Below, one piece after another: positions 43,230 to 52,427 of a DNA stretch of 64,000 nucleotides. The stretch spans positions 62,001 to 126,000 of the forward strand of contig NZ_JACJPF010000044.1 in NCBI RefSeq assembly GCF_014695915.1, read 5' to 3'. Origin of the DNA: Trichocoleus sp. FACHB-40 (GTDB lineage Bacteria > Cyanobacteriota > Cyanobacteriia > Cyanobacteriales > FACHB-T130). A model generated the notes under the pieces. It searched no databases. It had not been told where the DNA came from and saw only the letters and a program-made list of their open reading frames with translations. A program made the position numbers and the translations under genes. Positions within the stretch are counted from its first letter, which is position 1, and the number at the start of each line of letters is the position of its first letter.

Positions 43230-43675
43230 TCACCATTGTTTAAGAGTAGCGATGTCTTCTAAAGAAAGTTCTAAAAGCAGCCCAAGCTGTTGATTAATTG
43301 TGTTTAAGCAAGCATTTAAAGCAGCGGCCAATTCGTAGCGACTCAGCACTCGATTACCGAGGTAAGTGTTATCCGGATAACCAGCAATGCCACCCTACCG
43401 CTGATTAAAGGATTTTAAAGCTTGAAAAGCCCAATCAGCAGGTTGTAGGTCAGATAAGCTGGGAAACTGAGGTAATTGGGTCGTTAGCGTCCTGTTGCTC
43501 GTCAAAGAACGGATTTTCTGGCTCATTCATTGGGCGGCGTAGTTTCATCAACTTAGGGTTGAGCGATCGCGATCGCATCCAGAACTTCAATGACAATAAG
43601 CGAAGTAGAGACAGCTAAGGAGACACTTAGAATCGTTCCATTGATGACTGGGAAATTACCAAACGAGACAGACAT
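43230..43675 (-). pseudogene. Decayed SLH-domain porin (iron-uptake/OprB-type porin) remnant
   Basis: Reading the minus strand, an ATG at 43675 preceded by GAGGAG starts MSVSFGNFPVINGT and a hydrophobic signal-like stretch ending AIAIAQP-stop. Beyond it, other frames encode ENPFF, then DPITSVSQL, then after a one-base shift (near 43455) SDLQPADWAFQALKSF, an in-frame TAG (43395-43397), and GGIAGYPDNTYLGNRVLSRYELAAALNAC to a TGA at 43230. This is the S-layer-homology segment typical of cyanobacterial porins, where intact genes read ERYGxIAGYP across the stop. The whole C-terminal beta-barrel is absent. A pseudogene is much likelier than sequencing error because several lesions plus truncation coincide. 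Confidence 0.78.
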
Positions 43676-43906
43676 CTTTCTATTTCTCCTCACAAGGATT
43701 GTCCCAGTTTAGGACGACTCTTAACTCTAACTATTGGCATAGTTACTCGGTAACATTCAAAGCGACCGCTCCTCCATTAGCAAGATGCGATCGCCTCTTG
43801 AATGCTTTACCGTAAACTCTGATATTACGCTACAGTTGAAAGTAATAAAATTTGAACTTAAGCCTTATTTTTCAACAATAAAGAAAAGACGCATCAGAAA
43901 GATACC

Positions 43907-44098
43907 GTGAAAGCAAGAACAAACCCAGGCGGGTTATTATTGGGGTTCCTACTGGCTATAGTCCTCCCCGGCATAGCACAGCAGCCGGAGCAACAAAGGA
44001 TAGAACGAGTAAAAGGTTATCTAGCAACGCTGGAACACCTTGAATTTAGCTGTCAGGCATTTTTCCTGGGATGCTTACGGTATTGTTTTCCACAATAA
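43907..44098 (+). CDS. Possible small exported protein or gene fragment
   Basis: A 63-residue open frame from GTG at 43907. It starts with a plausible signal peptide (GGLLLGFLLAIVLPGIAQ) followed by QPEQQRIERVKGYLATLEHLEFS and a Cys-containing tail. It ends 17 bp before the invertase start. It may be the N-terminal remnant of a decayed gene, since the adjacent upstream locus is also decayed, or a real short ORF leading the invertase operon. No family recognised. Confidence 0.3.
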   Translation: MKARTNPGGLLLGFLLAIVLPGIAQQPEQQRIERVKGYLATLEHLEFSCQAFFLGCLRYCFPQ

Positions 44099-44115
44099 AA
44101 AAGGCTAAGTAATTG

Positions 44116-45495
44116 ATGAATACCAAAAGCGAACTATTGAAAGAAGCTTGGGAAAGGCTTGAAAAGTCTATTGTTTATTATGATGGTCGTCCCATTGGCA
44201 CGATAGCCGCCAACGATACTGAGTCGGAGGCGCTAAATTACGATCAGTGTTTTGTTCGGGATTTTGTCTCCTCAGCGCTGGCTTTTTTGATTGCCGGAAA
44301 GCCGGAAATTGTCCGCAATTTTTTGCTTGCAACTTTAGCTTTGCAGAGTCACGAACCGCAAATGGACTCTTTTAAACCTGGCCCCGGATTGATGCCAGCC
44401 AGCTTCAAAGTTGAGACAAGAAAAAATGGCGAATATTATTTAACTGCTGATTTTGGGGAAGATGCGATCGCTAGAGTTCCGCCTGTTGATTCCTGCTTGT
44501 GGTGGATTCTCTTATTACGTGCTTATGTGAAAGCCACAGGCGATATTTCTTTTGCTCATCAACCTGAATTCCAAGAAGGAATCAGATTGATTTTGGAACT
44601 GTGTTTAGTTCATCGATTTGCGATGTACCCAACGATGTTAGTTCCCGATGGAGCTTTTATGATTGACCGCCGTATGGGTGTCTATGAACATCCTTTAGAA
44701 ATCCAGGTGCTGTTTTATGCAGCTTTACGTGCGGCTGGTGAACTGCTCCTACCAAATGATTGCAATAATTCCTGCATCCATAGTCTCAATCAGCGGTTGC
44801 AAACCCTTACTTATCATGTTCGAGAATATTACTGGCTTGACCTCAAGCGCTTAAATGAAATTTATCGATATAAGGGCGATGAGTTCGGTAAAAAAGTAGC
44901 AAATAGATTTAATATTTATGCCCAATCTATTCCTGGCTGGTTAACTGAATGGCTACCACAAAGTGGAGGTTATCTAGCAGGTAATCTTGGGCCTGGAAGG
45001 ATGGATTTTCGTTTTTTTGCTCTGGGGAACCTGATGGCAATTGTCACCTCTCTAGCCAGCGAAAAGGAATCGCAAAGCATTATGAATTTAATCGAGCAAC
45101 GTTGGGACGATCTGGTAGGATATATGCCAATGAAAATCTGTTTCCCCGCGATTGACGGTGAGGAGTGGCGAATCATCACGGGTTGCGATCCTAAAAATAC
45201 ACCTTGGTCATATCATAATGGTGGTAATTGGCCTGTTTTACTTTGTTTCCTAACTGCGGCGGCTCTGAAAACGGGTAGGATAGAACTTGCCCAGAAAGCC
45301 TTTGATATTGCTCAGAATCGCTTAAGCGAGGATCGGTGGCCGGAATACTACGATAGCAAGAATGCTCGATTGATTGGGAAGGAATCGAAGAATTATCAAA
45401 CGTGGACTATTGCAGGTTTTTTAGTTGCGAATAACCTACTAGAAAACCCTTCTCATTTAGCCTTACTTAGTTTTGATGAATCACTTAAATCATGA
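44116..45495 (+). CDS. invA: Alkaline/neutral invertase, GH100
   Basis: A 459-residue GH100 enzyme hydrolysing sucrose to glucose and fructose in the cytoplasm. ATG at 44116 is chosen over a TTG one codon upstream. Hallmarks are [27 protein letters not shown], the catalytic acid Asp184 in MIDRRMG, ISGCDP-like [20 protein letters not shown], and nucleophile Glu410 in WPEYYD. The 226-residue spacing between Asp184 and Glu410 equals that of Asp188/Glu414 in Nostoc InvA. The stop overlaps the next gene by ATGA, so the two are translationally coupled. Sucrose synthase, the other sucrose-cleaving enzyme, lies 11 kb away. Confidence 0.95.
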   Translation: MNTKSELLKEAWERLEKSIVYYDGRPIGTIAANDTESEALNYDQCFVRDFVSSALAFLIAGKPEIVRNFLLATLALQSHEPQMDSFKPGPGLMPASFKVETRKNGEYYLTADFGEDAIARVPPVDSCLWWILLLRAYVKATGDISFAHQPEFQEGIRLILELCLVHRFAMYPTMLVPDGAFMIDRRMGVYEHPLEIQVLFYAALRAAGELLLPNDCNNSCIHSLNQRLQTLTYHVREYYWLDLKRLNEIYRYKGDEFGKKVANRFNIYAQSIPGWLTEWLPQSGGYLAGNLGPGRMDFRFFALGNLMAIVTSLASEKESQSIMNLIEQRWDDLVGYMPMKICFPAIDGEEWRIITGCDPKNTPWSYHNGGNWPVLLCFLTAAALKTGRIELAQKAFDIAQNRLSEDRWPEYYDSKNARLIGKESKNYQTWTIAGFLVANNLLENPSHLALLSFDESLKS

Positions 45496-46904
45496 CAACG
45501 AAATTGGCTATAACTAAGCCCAATCAAACTCGGAATCGCTGGCTGGTAAAATTAATCGCCATCATTGCCTTGGTAAACTTCTGCTTTGTCGTATTTGACC
45601 TAAGCTATGTATCTTGGCGCGATTTTTATCTTCACCACTGGGCAAGTGTTACCCAGGTTTATGACCCCATCAAAGGTATTGAACCGCACCGAGAAACACA
45701 GAACTACCTCAACAAGGTGGATGAACTTGAAACACAAGTTTTGCAAAATGGATTGCAGTCGTCTCCGGTAGAAAACTTATTACAGGAATTGCGTACCCTC
45801 AGCAATGAAATGATTGAGGATAATCCGTTTGCGGTGGCGAATAAAAGTGGCATTTTGGAAAAGATTAAAAATCAGATACGCGATCGCGTTCACATAAAGT
45901 CCTCCCATAAAGCCTTTGCCTTGTTTTGGAGTCAAGAATATCTATCTCAAGCAGGTTGGCAACAAGAGCTGAATTTTTTCAATACCAAAACTCGTCCCCT
46001 AATTCAGACTAACTACTATCGCAATATTGGAACAAATGGCAAATTTATTGATAATTTCTGGCAGATTGACTTGCCGTTTGTTATTGTATTTGCTCTAGAC
46101 TTTCTGATTCGGACTTTTTCTATCAGTCGCCGTTCTCCTGGGTTAAATTGGTTTAAAGCAATGGTGCGGCGATGGTATGATATTTTCTTCTTGCTTCCCT
46201 TTTTGCGGTGGCTACGAGTAATTCCTGTAACACTTCGCCTTCACCAAGCTGATTTATTAAACTTAGAGCTTGTAAGAAGAGAAATTAACCATGATTTGGT
46301 TGCTAATTTTGCTGAGGAAATGACTGAAATCGTAGGCATCGGATTAATAGCTCAGATGCAAGAGTCAATTGGGCAGGGTGATGTTGCACGCTGGCTATTG
46401 CATCCGGAAACTCGCCGCCCTTATATTCAGGTAAATAATACAGATGAGGTGAAAGCGATCGCTACCCGTCTAGTAAATCTCAGCGTCTATGACGTTCTAC
46501 CCCAAATCCAGCCTGACATAGAAGCATTAGTGCATCACACTCTTAAAAGTACCCTAAATCAATCCCCAGTTTACCAACAACTTCAGAATATCCCTGGTCT
46601 GAATCACCTTCCTACTCAGTTTACTGAGAGATTGGCGAAAGATTTATCTCAGTCAACATACAGTAATCTGAAAAAAGCTCTTGAAGATCCAGTTGTGGGA
46701 GAACTATCCAGCCGTCTTCTCAAAAATTTTCGAGATGCTTTAGAGAAGGAGTTACAGAAAAAGCATAACCTTCAAGAAATTCAATCCTTACTTGTAGATA
46801 TGTTAGAAGAAATCAAAATTAACTACGTTAGAGGAATTGCCGAAGCTGGAGTTGAAAAAATATTAGAAGAAGCAGATCAGCTGCATCAAATTATTCATCA
46901 TTAG
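45492..46904 (+). CDS. Conserved membrane protein coupled to invertase, unknown function
   Basis: A 470-residue protein with a membrane helix near 22-42 ([20 protein letters not shown]) and a second near 193-213 ([18 protein letters not shown]), the latter resembling the region before a voltage-sensor-like segment. The long C-terminal region (250-470) is helical and charged. Cyanobacterial homologues exist to my knowledge only as uncharacterised proteins. Overlap with the invertase stop (ATGA at 45492-45495) suggests a shared function such as sucrose- or osmotic-stress-linked membrane signalling; this is inference from the overlap alone. Confidence 0.8.
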   Translation: MTTKLAITKPNQTRNRWLVKLIAIIALVNFCFVVFDLSYVSWRDFYLHHWASVTQVYDPIKGIEPHRETQNYLNKVDELETQVLQNGLQSSPVENLLQELRTLSNEMIEDNPFAVANKSGILEKIKNQIRDRVHIKSSHKAFALFWSQEYLSQAGWQQELNFFNTKTRPLIQTNYYRNIGTNGKFIDNFWQIDLPFVIVFALDFLIRTFSISRRSPGLNWFKAMVRRWYDIFFLLPFLRWLRVIPVTLRLHQADLLNLELVRREINHDLVANFAEEMTEIVGIGLIAQMQESIGQGDVARWLLHPETRRPYIQVNNTDEVKAIATRLVNLSVYDVLPQIQPDIEALVHHTLKSTLNQSPVYQQLQNIPGLNHLPTQFTERLAKDLSQSTYSNLKKALEDPVVGELSSRLLKNFRDALEKELQKKHNLQEIQSLLVDMLEEIKINYVRGIAEAGVEKILEEADQLHQIIHH

Positions 46905-47047
46905 GCGTGTTTAGACACAAACAAAAAAAATTGTGGGTGTATATAGCAATCCTAGCCTCTAGCTAGGAACGAGTATCCTACTAGCTATTTTTGTCTCCCT
47001 GTTGGGAAATTCACTCTTAATACAATACTTCTCGGTTAGGAAAAACT

Positions 47048-47083
47048 GTAGGTTAGGTTGAGCGATCGCTCAACCTAACCTAC
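47048..47083. repeat. 36-bp perfect palindrome between convergent genes
   Basis: The gapless 18-bp arms start GTAGGTTAGGTTGAGCGA and meet at a central HIP1 octamer GCGATCGC. It ends 5 bp from the stop of the minus-strand gene at 47089. It is the minimal perfect member of the GTTGGGTT repeat family. As RNA it would form a strong hairpin on either strand. Confidence 0.85.
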
Positions 47084-47088
47084 TTGAC

Positions 47089-47478
47089 TTAGTATTTCAC
47101 TTGATAACGCACTAGCTTCCTAACATCTTCACGAGATAATTTTAGTTCTTGAGAAATCTTCGTTTCTACCCCGCTTAGGTCTGTCACCGGAAACTCGAAT
47201 TCCAACTTTTTGAGTGCAGAATCTGTGGTTTTCACCTGTACTCTGGTAAACCCTTCACTCTTTTTAATGTCAGCTTTGATTACTAGCACTGTTACCGAAA
47301 GCTGTACCTCTAGTTGTGTATCAGCTTGCAGCTTGTCTACTGTCCCGTAGGGACGACTCAATACCTTGTCTGTCAATATCCCACCCCCAACCCAAAAGGC
47401 AATTCCCAACAAGGGTAAAGGCAACCAAAATTCTAGCCCTAAAGAATGCAATTTTTGTAACCAGGGGGGCGAGGACAT
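47089..47478 (-). CDS. Conserved membrane-anchored hypothetical protein, 129 aa
   Basis: A short Trp/Leu-rich N-terminus leads to one membrane helix (about 15-36, LEFWLPLPLLGIAFWVGGGILT). A beta-rich domain follows (QLEVQLSVTVLVIKADI, FTRVQVKTTDSALKKLEFEFPV) with a helical end (ISQELKLSREDVRKLVRYQVKY). The soluble part probably faces the periplasm or thylakoid lumen. I do not recognise a function. Its leader region (47479-47540) is purine-rich on the minus strand. Confidence 0.75.
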   Translation of the reverse strand: MSSPPWLQKLHSLGLEFWLPLPLLGIAFWVGGGILTDKVLSRPYGTVDKLQADTQLEVQLSVTVLVIKADIKKSEGFTRVQVKTTDSALKKLEFEFPVTDLSGVETKISQELKLSREDVRKLVRYQVKY

Positions 47479-47665
47479 GGGGAGAAGGGATAGGGGGCGA
47501 GAAGTGAAAAAGTAAAAGAAAAAGAATATTCACCGAAAACAGTTTGTTTTCTTGTGTGTTTGCTTAAATTATGACTGGTGGAAGACGTACTGAGGTCATA
47601 AATTTCTTTACCCTGAACAACATAGTAGGTGATTCTTTTTCACAGACTTTTCACTAAAACTCTTT

Positions 47666-48349
47666 ATGAAAATCTTATTGGTAGAAGACGACCCGGCACA
47701 ATTAGAACCGCTACACGCTGCTTTGTTGCAAGCCGGACATATTGTTGATGGTATTGAAGATGGGGAAATTGCCCAATGGCTGCTGTCTCAAAAAGACTAT
47801 GACTTGTTAATCTTAGACTGGATGTTACCGAAAGTTAGTGGGTTGAGCCTTTGTCGCCAGTATCGACGCTTAGGTAAAACCGCACCTGTACTGATGCTAA
47901 CTGCCAAAGACACCACGCCAGATAAAGTTACGGGTTTGGATGCTGGTGCCGATGACTATCTAGTTAAACCCACAGATATTGTAGAACTGTTGGCGCGGGT
48001 GCGGGCATTGGGAAGGCGCTCGCCACTTTGGCAAGGAGATATCCTTCGCATGGAAGATTTACAGCTGCACTTGAATAGCCTAAAAGTGGAACGAGAACAG
48101 ACAACTGTCCAATTATCAGCCCGCGAGTTTCAGTTGCTAGAGTACCTGCTACGTCACCCTCATCAAATCTTAACTCGCGACCAGATTGAACAAGCTTTAT
48201 GGGAGTGGGGTACAGAACCGGAAAGCAACGCTGTAACCACCCTAGTCCGCAGGCTGCGGCAACGCTTGCAGTTAGTTGGTGCAGCCGACTGGATTGAAAC
48301 AGTATATGGTATGGGCTATCGTATCAATTCTTTTGGAAGTAAAAAATGA
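47666..48349 (+). CDS. OmpR/PhoB-type response regulator (RppA-like)
   Basis: A 227-residue regulator: a receiver domain (1-118) with acidic pocket EDD (7-9), phospho-acceptor Asp51 in LILDWMLP, Thr in MLTAKD and Lys in VKP, then a winged-helix trans_reg_C domain (130-222; LSAREFQLLEYLLRHP, NAVTTLVRRLRQRL, VYGMGYRI). It resembles cyanobacterial RppA/NrsR regulators, but orthology is not proven. The cognate kinase follows on the same strand, separated by 166 bp made almost entirely of tandem repeat. Targets are unknown. Confidence 0.93.
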   Translation: MKILLVEDDPAQLEPLHAALLQAGHIVDGIEDGEIAQWLLSQKDYDLLILDWMLPKVSGLSLCRQYRRLGKTAPVLMLTAKDTTPDKVTGLDAGADDYLVKPTDIVELLARVRALGRRSPLWQGDILRMEDLQLHLNSLKVEREQTTVQLSAREFQLLEYLLRHPHQILTRDQIEQALWEWGTEPESNAVTTLVRRLRQRLQLVGAADWIETVYGMGYRINSFGSKK

Positions 48350-48356
48350 AGGGGCT

Positions 48357-48510
48357 GGGGGCTGGGGACTAGGGACTAGGGGCTGGGGACTAGGTACTAG
48401 CGACTAGGGACTAGGTAAGACTTTTTCCCAATCCCCAATCCCCAATCCCCAATCCCCAATCCCCAACCCCCAATCCCCAATCCCCAATCCCCAACCCCCA
48501 ATCCCCTCAT
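48357..48510. repeat. Composite tandem repeat between regulator and kinase
   Basis: GGGGCTGGGGACTAGGGACTAG-type units are followed by GGTAAGACTTTTTCCC and then about ten CCCCAAT heptamers (48427-48505) with two CCCCAAC variants. It is the inverse counterpart of the element at 29337-29485. It ends five bases before the kinase start codon and removes any recognisable Shine-Dalgarno. Confidence 0.9.
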
Positions 48511-48515
48511 TTTTG

Positions 48516-49799
48516 ATGTTTGGTCGTAGTCGTCGCAATTTGGCTCGTTGGTTCACCCTATCAATGGGGAGTATTTTGGTTGTCTTTGCGGGAGTGGTTT
48601 ACTATCTGGAAGTTACAGATACGCTCTTAACTCTGGATCAATTACTTTACAAACAAACTAAAGTGATGGCAGCCAGCGTGAATTATGAGCGTCGCGATGG
48701 TAAGTGGGAGGTAGATTTAGAAAATGTGCCGCTGTTGGGAAATAACCTACAGCCACAGGATAGTGAACTGGTGTATGCGCGTTGGTACGATGTTAAAGGG
48801 CAACTGGTGCAATTTTTTGGCATACCTCCCACAAAGCAGCTGACACTGACAGCTGGATTTGAAACAATCAAAATCGCCAACGACAAGACCCTGGGAATAG
48901 CTACTAAACCTGGGCTGCGTCAGGTAACGCTACCCGTTTACGAGAAAGGTGTATTAATTGGTTATCTCCAGGTTGCAACTGGGCTATTGTCCAGTCAAGC
49001 TAAGCTGGATAATTTTCGGCTATTTTTAACGCTGGCGGTTCCTGTCACTTTGGGGATAATTAGCCTTGCTGGTTGGTTTTTGGGGGGGCTGGCGATGCGA
49101 CCGATTCGCCAGACTTACGACCAACTACAACGCTTCACAGCGAATGCTTCTCATGAGTTGCGGACACCTTTGGCGGCGATTTTGACTAATGCACAAGTTG
49201 GGTTGCTGTCTGATGATAATTCACAGCAACGTCTTCGGTTAGAGAAGGTTGTTGATGTTACTAAATCAATGAGTTCTCTGGTTAGTAATCTGCTGTTTTT
49301 GGCTCGTAATGATGGGTCATTGTCCCCTGAATGCGTGAAAGAGATTAATCTAACTATTTTGCTACAGGATCTAGCAGACAACTATGCAACGCAAGCCGCA
49401 GCACAAAATCTCAGTTTCGTTACTAATTTGCTGACTAAAAGTGTGGAGGTGCGAGCCGATGCAGATTTGTTACGTCAGGCGGTGATGAACCTGCTGAGTA
49501 ATGCTTGTAAATATACTCCGGCTGGTGGTCAAGTTGAATTGCAACTGTTTACGCGATCGCGTCTGGCTATTATTCAAGTTTCCGACACTGGGATTGGAAT
49601 TTCCCCTGCGGATTTGCCCCATATTTTTGAACGGTTTTATCGGGCGGATAGCGATCGTCGCGCTAAAGGTGGTTTTGGTTTGGGGTTAGCGATCGCTCAA
49701 CAAATTGTCGCAGCACACAAGGGCAGGATCGATGTCTCCAGCGTAGTCGGGCAAGGGTCAACTTTTCAAATCGAACTGCCGCTCAAATTAAATTCCTAA
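48516..49799 (+). CDS. Membrane sensor histidine kinase paired with OmpR-type regulator
   Basis: A 427-residue kinase from the ATG at 48516 (a TTG lies one codon earlier). TM1 is at about 14-32 and TM2 at about 165-190, with an extracytoplasmic sensor domain of about 130 residues between. Then come the H-box SHELRTP (phospho-His213), N-box [12 protein letters not shown]1 DTGIGI, F-box and G2 FGLGLAIAQ. The domain order matches OmpR-coupled kinases; no clear HAMP domain is seen. The signal is unknown. The start codon directly follows a CCCCAAT tandem repeat, so translation may rely on upstream coupling or lack a Shine-Dalgarno. Confidence 0.93.
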   Translation: MFGRSRRNLARWFTLSMGSILVVFAGVVYYLEVTDTLLTLDQLLYKQTKVMAASVNYERRDGKWEVDLENVPLLGNNLQPQDSELVYARWYDVKGQLVQFFGIPPTKQLTLTAGFETIKIANDKTLGIATKPGLRQVTLPVYEKGVLIGYLQVATGLLSSQAKLDNFRLFLTLAVPVTLGIISLAGWFLGGLAMRPIRQTYDQLQRFTANASHELRTPLAAILTNAQVGLLSDDNSQQRLRLEKVVDVTKSMSSLVSNLLFLARNDGSLSPECVKEINLTILLQDLADNYATQAAAQNLSFVTNLLTKSVEVRADADLLRQAVMNLLSNACKYTPAGGQVELQLFTRSRLAIIQVSDTGIGISPADLPHIFERFYRADSDRRAKGGFGLGLAIAQQIVAAHKGRIDVSSVVGQGSTFQIELPLKLNS

Positions 49800-49867
49800 T
49801 CCTCTGTCACTTTCTAGTCACATTTGTTTTTAACACTTAAAAATAGCAGGAATTGGAGATTGCCTAC

Positions 49868-49940
49868 CCAATCAGGAACGCGAGGGTGCTGGTTTCTCCA
49901 GCAATTTCCCCTCACGTTCCTGATTGGTTAAGGTCTTTTT
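49868..49940 (+). terminator. Long three-part hairpin with T run, between kinase and secreted protein
   Basis: A perfect 13-bp stem CCAATCAGGAACG / CGTTCCTGATTGG is continued by GAGGG/CCCTC and TGCTGG/CCAGCA, capped by a 5-nt loop (49868-49927), and followed by TTAAGGTCTTTTT. The structure fits a terminator for the kinase or an attenuator for the gene at 49976. Confidence 0.75.
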
Positions 49941-49975
49941 AAGACAGTTTTGTTTCCGGATTCACTAAAAATATT

Positions 49976-50863
49976 ATGTATTTCAGGCGCACTGCTTCCG
50001 TAATCAGTCTGGCAGCTCTAGCTGTTGTTGGTAGTGGTTTTGCAGCTTTAGCTGAAACTAGCGATTTCACCCCACAGACGGATGCGATCGCTACCTCATC
50101 CACTGAAAATCTAGAGGCGATCGCACCGCTCAAATCTGACCAAGATCCGAATTTTGTTGAACAAAAAGTTGATTCTGTTGCCACTCAGACAGAATTACCA
50201 GAGAATATGCAAGAATTCACTGCATCAGCAGAGTCTAACAAAGCTCAAGTTGACATTGCTCTGAATCCTGAACAAACAGCAATAAAGGCTGATAATGTTG
50301 TAAAACCAGAGCAAATTGTAGACAAAACGGTTCTGAATTCGGCATCGGCTCTTAGGGCTGAACCAACAAAGTCTCAAATCCCAGAAGCCACCAATAATAA
50401 TGAAACGGCTGCTCCTGAAGTCGCTCAACTTAATGTAACACCCGGTAGAGCTACACGCTCTGGGCCTAGTTATATCGGGGTGGCTGGTAACATCGGTTTT
50501 GGCGGCGATACTACTTTAAGTGAAGGTGCCTTTGCTGTCATTAGCAAAATTGGAATTACCAGAACTTTGTCTTTGCGTCCCGCTGCTTTGATTGGCGATG
50601 ATGTAATGTTTTTGATTCCCGTAACTGTCGATTTTCCGACTCAAGGAGTGCAAGAAACTAGATTTAGTATAGCCCCGTATGTTGGCGGCGGTGTGGCAAT
50701 TTCTACTGGTGACGATAGCACCATTGGCGCACTAATTACTGGTGGTGTAGATGTTCCGCTATCATCACAATTTACCGCGACGGCTGCCGTGAATGTCGGT
50801 TTTGTTGATGAAACAGAGGTGGGACTTTTAGTAGGAGTTGGTTACACTTTCTCCGGATTGTAA
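49976..50863 (+). CDS. Secreted or outer-membrane beta-rich protein, unknown
   Basis: A 295-residue protein. The signal peptide (about 1-26, SVISLAALAVVGSGFAALAE) is followed by a 120-residue low-complexity acidic linker (TQTDAI, ENLEAIAPL, VDKTVL). A C-terminal domain (about 155-295) has alternating Gly/aromatic beta strands (YIGVAGNIGFGG, FSIAPYVGGGVA, GVDVPLSSQFT) and ends VGVGYTFSGL, with a terminal pattern like an outer-membrane beta-barrel. Roughly eight strands can be counted. A long hairpin with T run sits just upstream and may attenuate its expression. Confidence 0.82.
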   Translation: MYFRRTASVISLAALAVVGSGFAALAETSDFTPQTDAIATSSTENLEAIAPLKSDQDPNFVEQKVDSVATQTELPENMQEFTASAESNKAQVDIALNPEQTAIKADNVVKPEQIVDKTVLNSASALRAEPTKSQIPEATNNNETAAPEVAQLNVTPGRATRSGPSYIGVAGNIGFGGDTTLSEGAFAVISKIGITRTLSLRPAALIGDDVMFLIPVTVDFPTQGVQETRFSIAPYVGGGVAISTGDDSTIGALITGGVDVPLSSQFTATAAVNVGFVDETEVGLLVGVGYTFSGL

Positions 50864-50900
50864 AGCGAGTTTCATTTGAAAAAACGATCGCTCTTTAAGG

Positions 50901-52274
50901 ATGATAGTGCCATTTATGAGCAGACGTGCGAACTATAGCTCGACAAATCAAGCCTTAGTAATGAGCAATGCAGCTTCCCCCAAGCCAACGCTGGCATTTG
51001 TAGACGCGATCGCCTTGATTGTGGGCGTTGTCATCGGTGCAGGAATTTTCGAGACACCAGCCCTTGTTGCTGCCAATGCGGGTAGTGCAGGATTCGCCCT
51101 TTTGCTTTGGTTATTGGGCGGCGGAATGTCCTTAGTCGGCGCTTTGTGCTACGCAGAGTTGGCAACGGCGTATCCGCACGCAGGTGGCAATTACTATTAT
51201 CTGATGCGTGCCTTCGGCAAAAACCTTGCCTTCCTATTTGCTTGGGCGCGGATGACAGTGATTCAAACAGGTTCAATTGCGCTTTTGGCGTTCGTGTTTG
51301 GGGATTATGCTTCCCAGTTATTTCGACTAGGCGATTATTCCCCATCACTTTACGCCGCGATCGCAGTTGTCAGTTTGACAGGTTTAAACATCATCGGCGT
51401 TCAGCAAGGAAAGTGGGCGCAGAATTTGCTTTCAGTCGCCAAAATCCTCGGCTTACTCTTAGTTATAGTCGTCGGACTCACTTCTGCTGGAAATCCCGTT
51501 ACTGAGGTTCCTGCTGCATCGACATCCCAAACAAATTGGGGCTTAGCGATGCTTTTTGTGCTGTTGTCTTATGGCGGCTGGAACGAAGCGGCTTATATTT
51601 CGGCAGAGTTGCAGAATCTCAGACGAAACATGGTGCGATCGCTACTTTGGAGTATCGGCATCATCGCGGCGATATACTTAGCGATCAACTTCGCTTACAT
51701 CAGAGGGTTAGGACTGGCGGGAATGGCAAATTCCGAAGCCGTAGCAGCAGATTTGATGCGTAATGCGGTTGGCGAACCCGGTGCTAGGTTTATCAGCTTA
51801 CTAATTGCTGTTTCTACCTTGGGTGCTATCAACGCCACGATTTTTACAGGTGCGCGTACTAACTACGCACTAGGCAAGGACTTTGGGCTGTTCGCCTTCC
51901 TGGGAACCTGGAAAAGTCGCACCAACACCCCGACTAATGCAATGTTAGTGCAGGGCGCGATCGCTTTAGCCTTAGTCTTACTTGGCACCCAGACACGCGA
52001 AGGCTTTAAGACAATGGTAGACTACACCGCCCCTGTCTTCTGGTTCTTCTTCCTGCTGACAGGTGTATCTCTGTTAGTTTTACGGGCGCGGGAACCAAGT
52101 ATAAATCGACCGTTTCACGTCCCTTTCTATCCCGTAACGCCCATACTTTTTTGCCTCATCTGCGCTTATTTACTTTATTCCAGCCTTGCCTATACAGGTA
52201 TTGGGGCGCTTGTAGGCGTAGCAGTAGTGATAGCAGGCGTACCGATGTTGCTGTGGAATCGGTGGCGGCATTAG
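50901..52274 (+). CDS. APC-family amino-acid permease
   Basis: A 457-residue transporter with about twelve membrane helices. Helix 1 contains the APC signature IVGVVIGAGIFETPALVA with the unwound GAGIF substrate-binding segment, and ELATAYPHAGGNYYYL follows helix 2. It probably imports or exchanges amino acids or amines in the plasma membrane; the substrate is not predictable. ATG at 50901 gives a 30-residue polar N-terminus; a Met at residue 21 is a possible alternative start. Confidence 0.93.
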   Translation: MIVPFMSRRANYSSTNQALVMSNAASPKPTLAFVDAIALIVGVVIGAGIFETPALVAANAGSAGFALLLWLLGGGMSLVGALCYAELATAYPHAGGNYYYLMRAFGKNLAFLFAWARMTVIQTGSIALLAFVFGDYASQLFRLGDYSPSLYAAIAVVSLTGLNIIGVQQGKWAQNLLSVAKILGLLLVIVVGLTSAGNPVTEVPAASTSQTNWGLAMLFVLLSYGGWNEAAYISAELQNLRRNMVRSLLWSIGIIAAIYLAINFAYIRGLGLAGMANSEAVAADLMRNAVGEPGARFISLLIAVSTLGAINATIFTGARTNYALGKDFGLFAFLGTWKSRTNTPTNAMLVQGAIALALVLLGTQTREGFKTMVDYTAPVFWFFFLLTGVSLLVLRAREPSINRPFHVPFYPVTPILFCLICAYLLYSSLAYTGIGALVGVAVVIAGVPMLLWNRWRH

Positions 52275-52427
52275 AACGGCAAAAATCTATTTACCCCTGT
52301 AGAAGAAACATTGAAGTTTCTCCTCCCTTGCTCTATAGCGTCTTTGCGGTTCATCCCTCCTCGAAATACTTCCCCTTTCCCCAAAATGCCAGCAGTTTTT
52401 GACATAACTTAAACGGAGAAAAATGCT

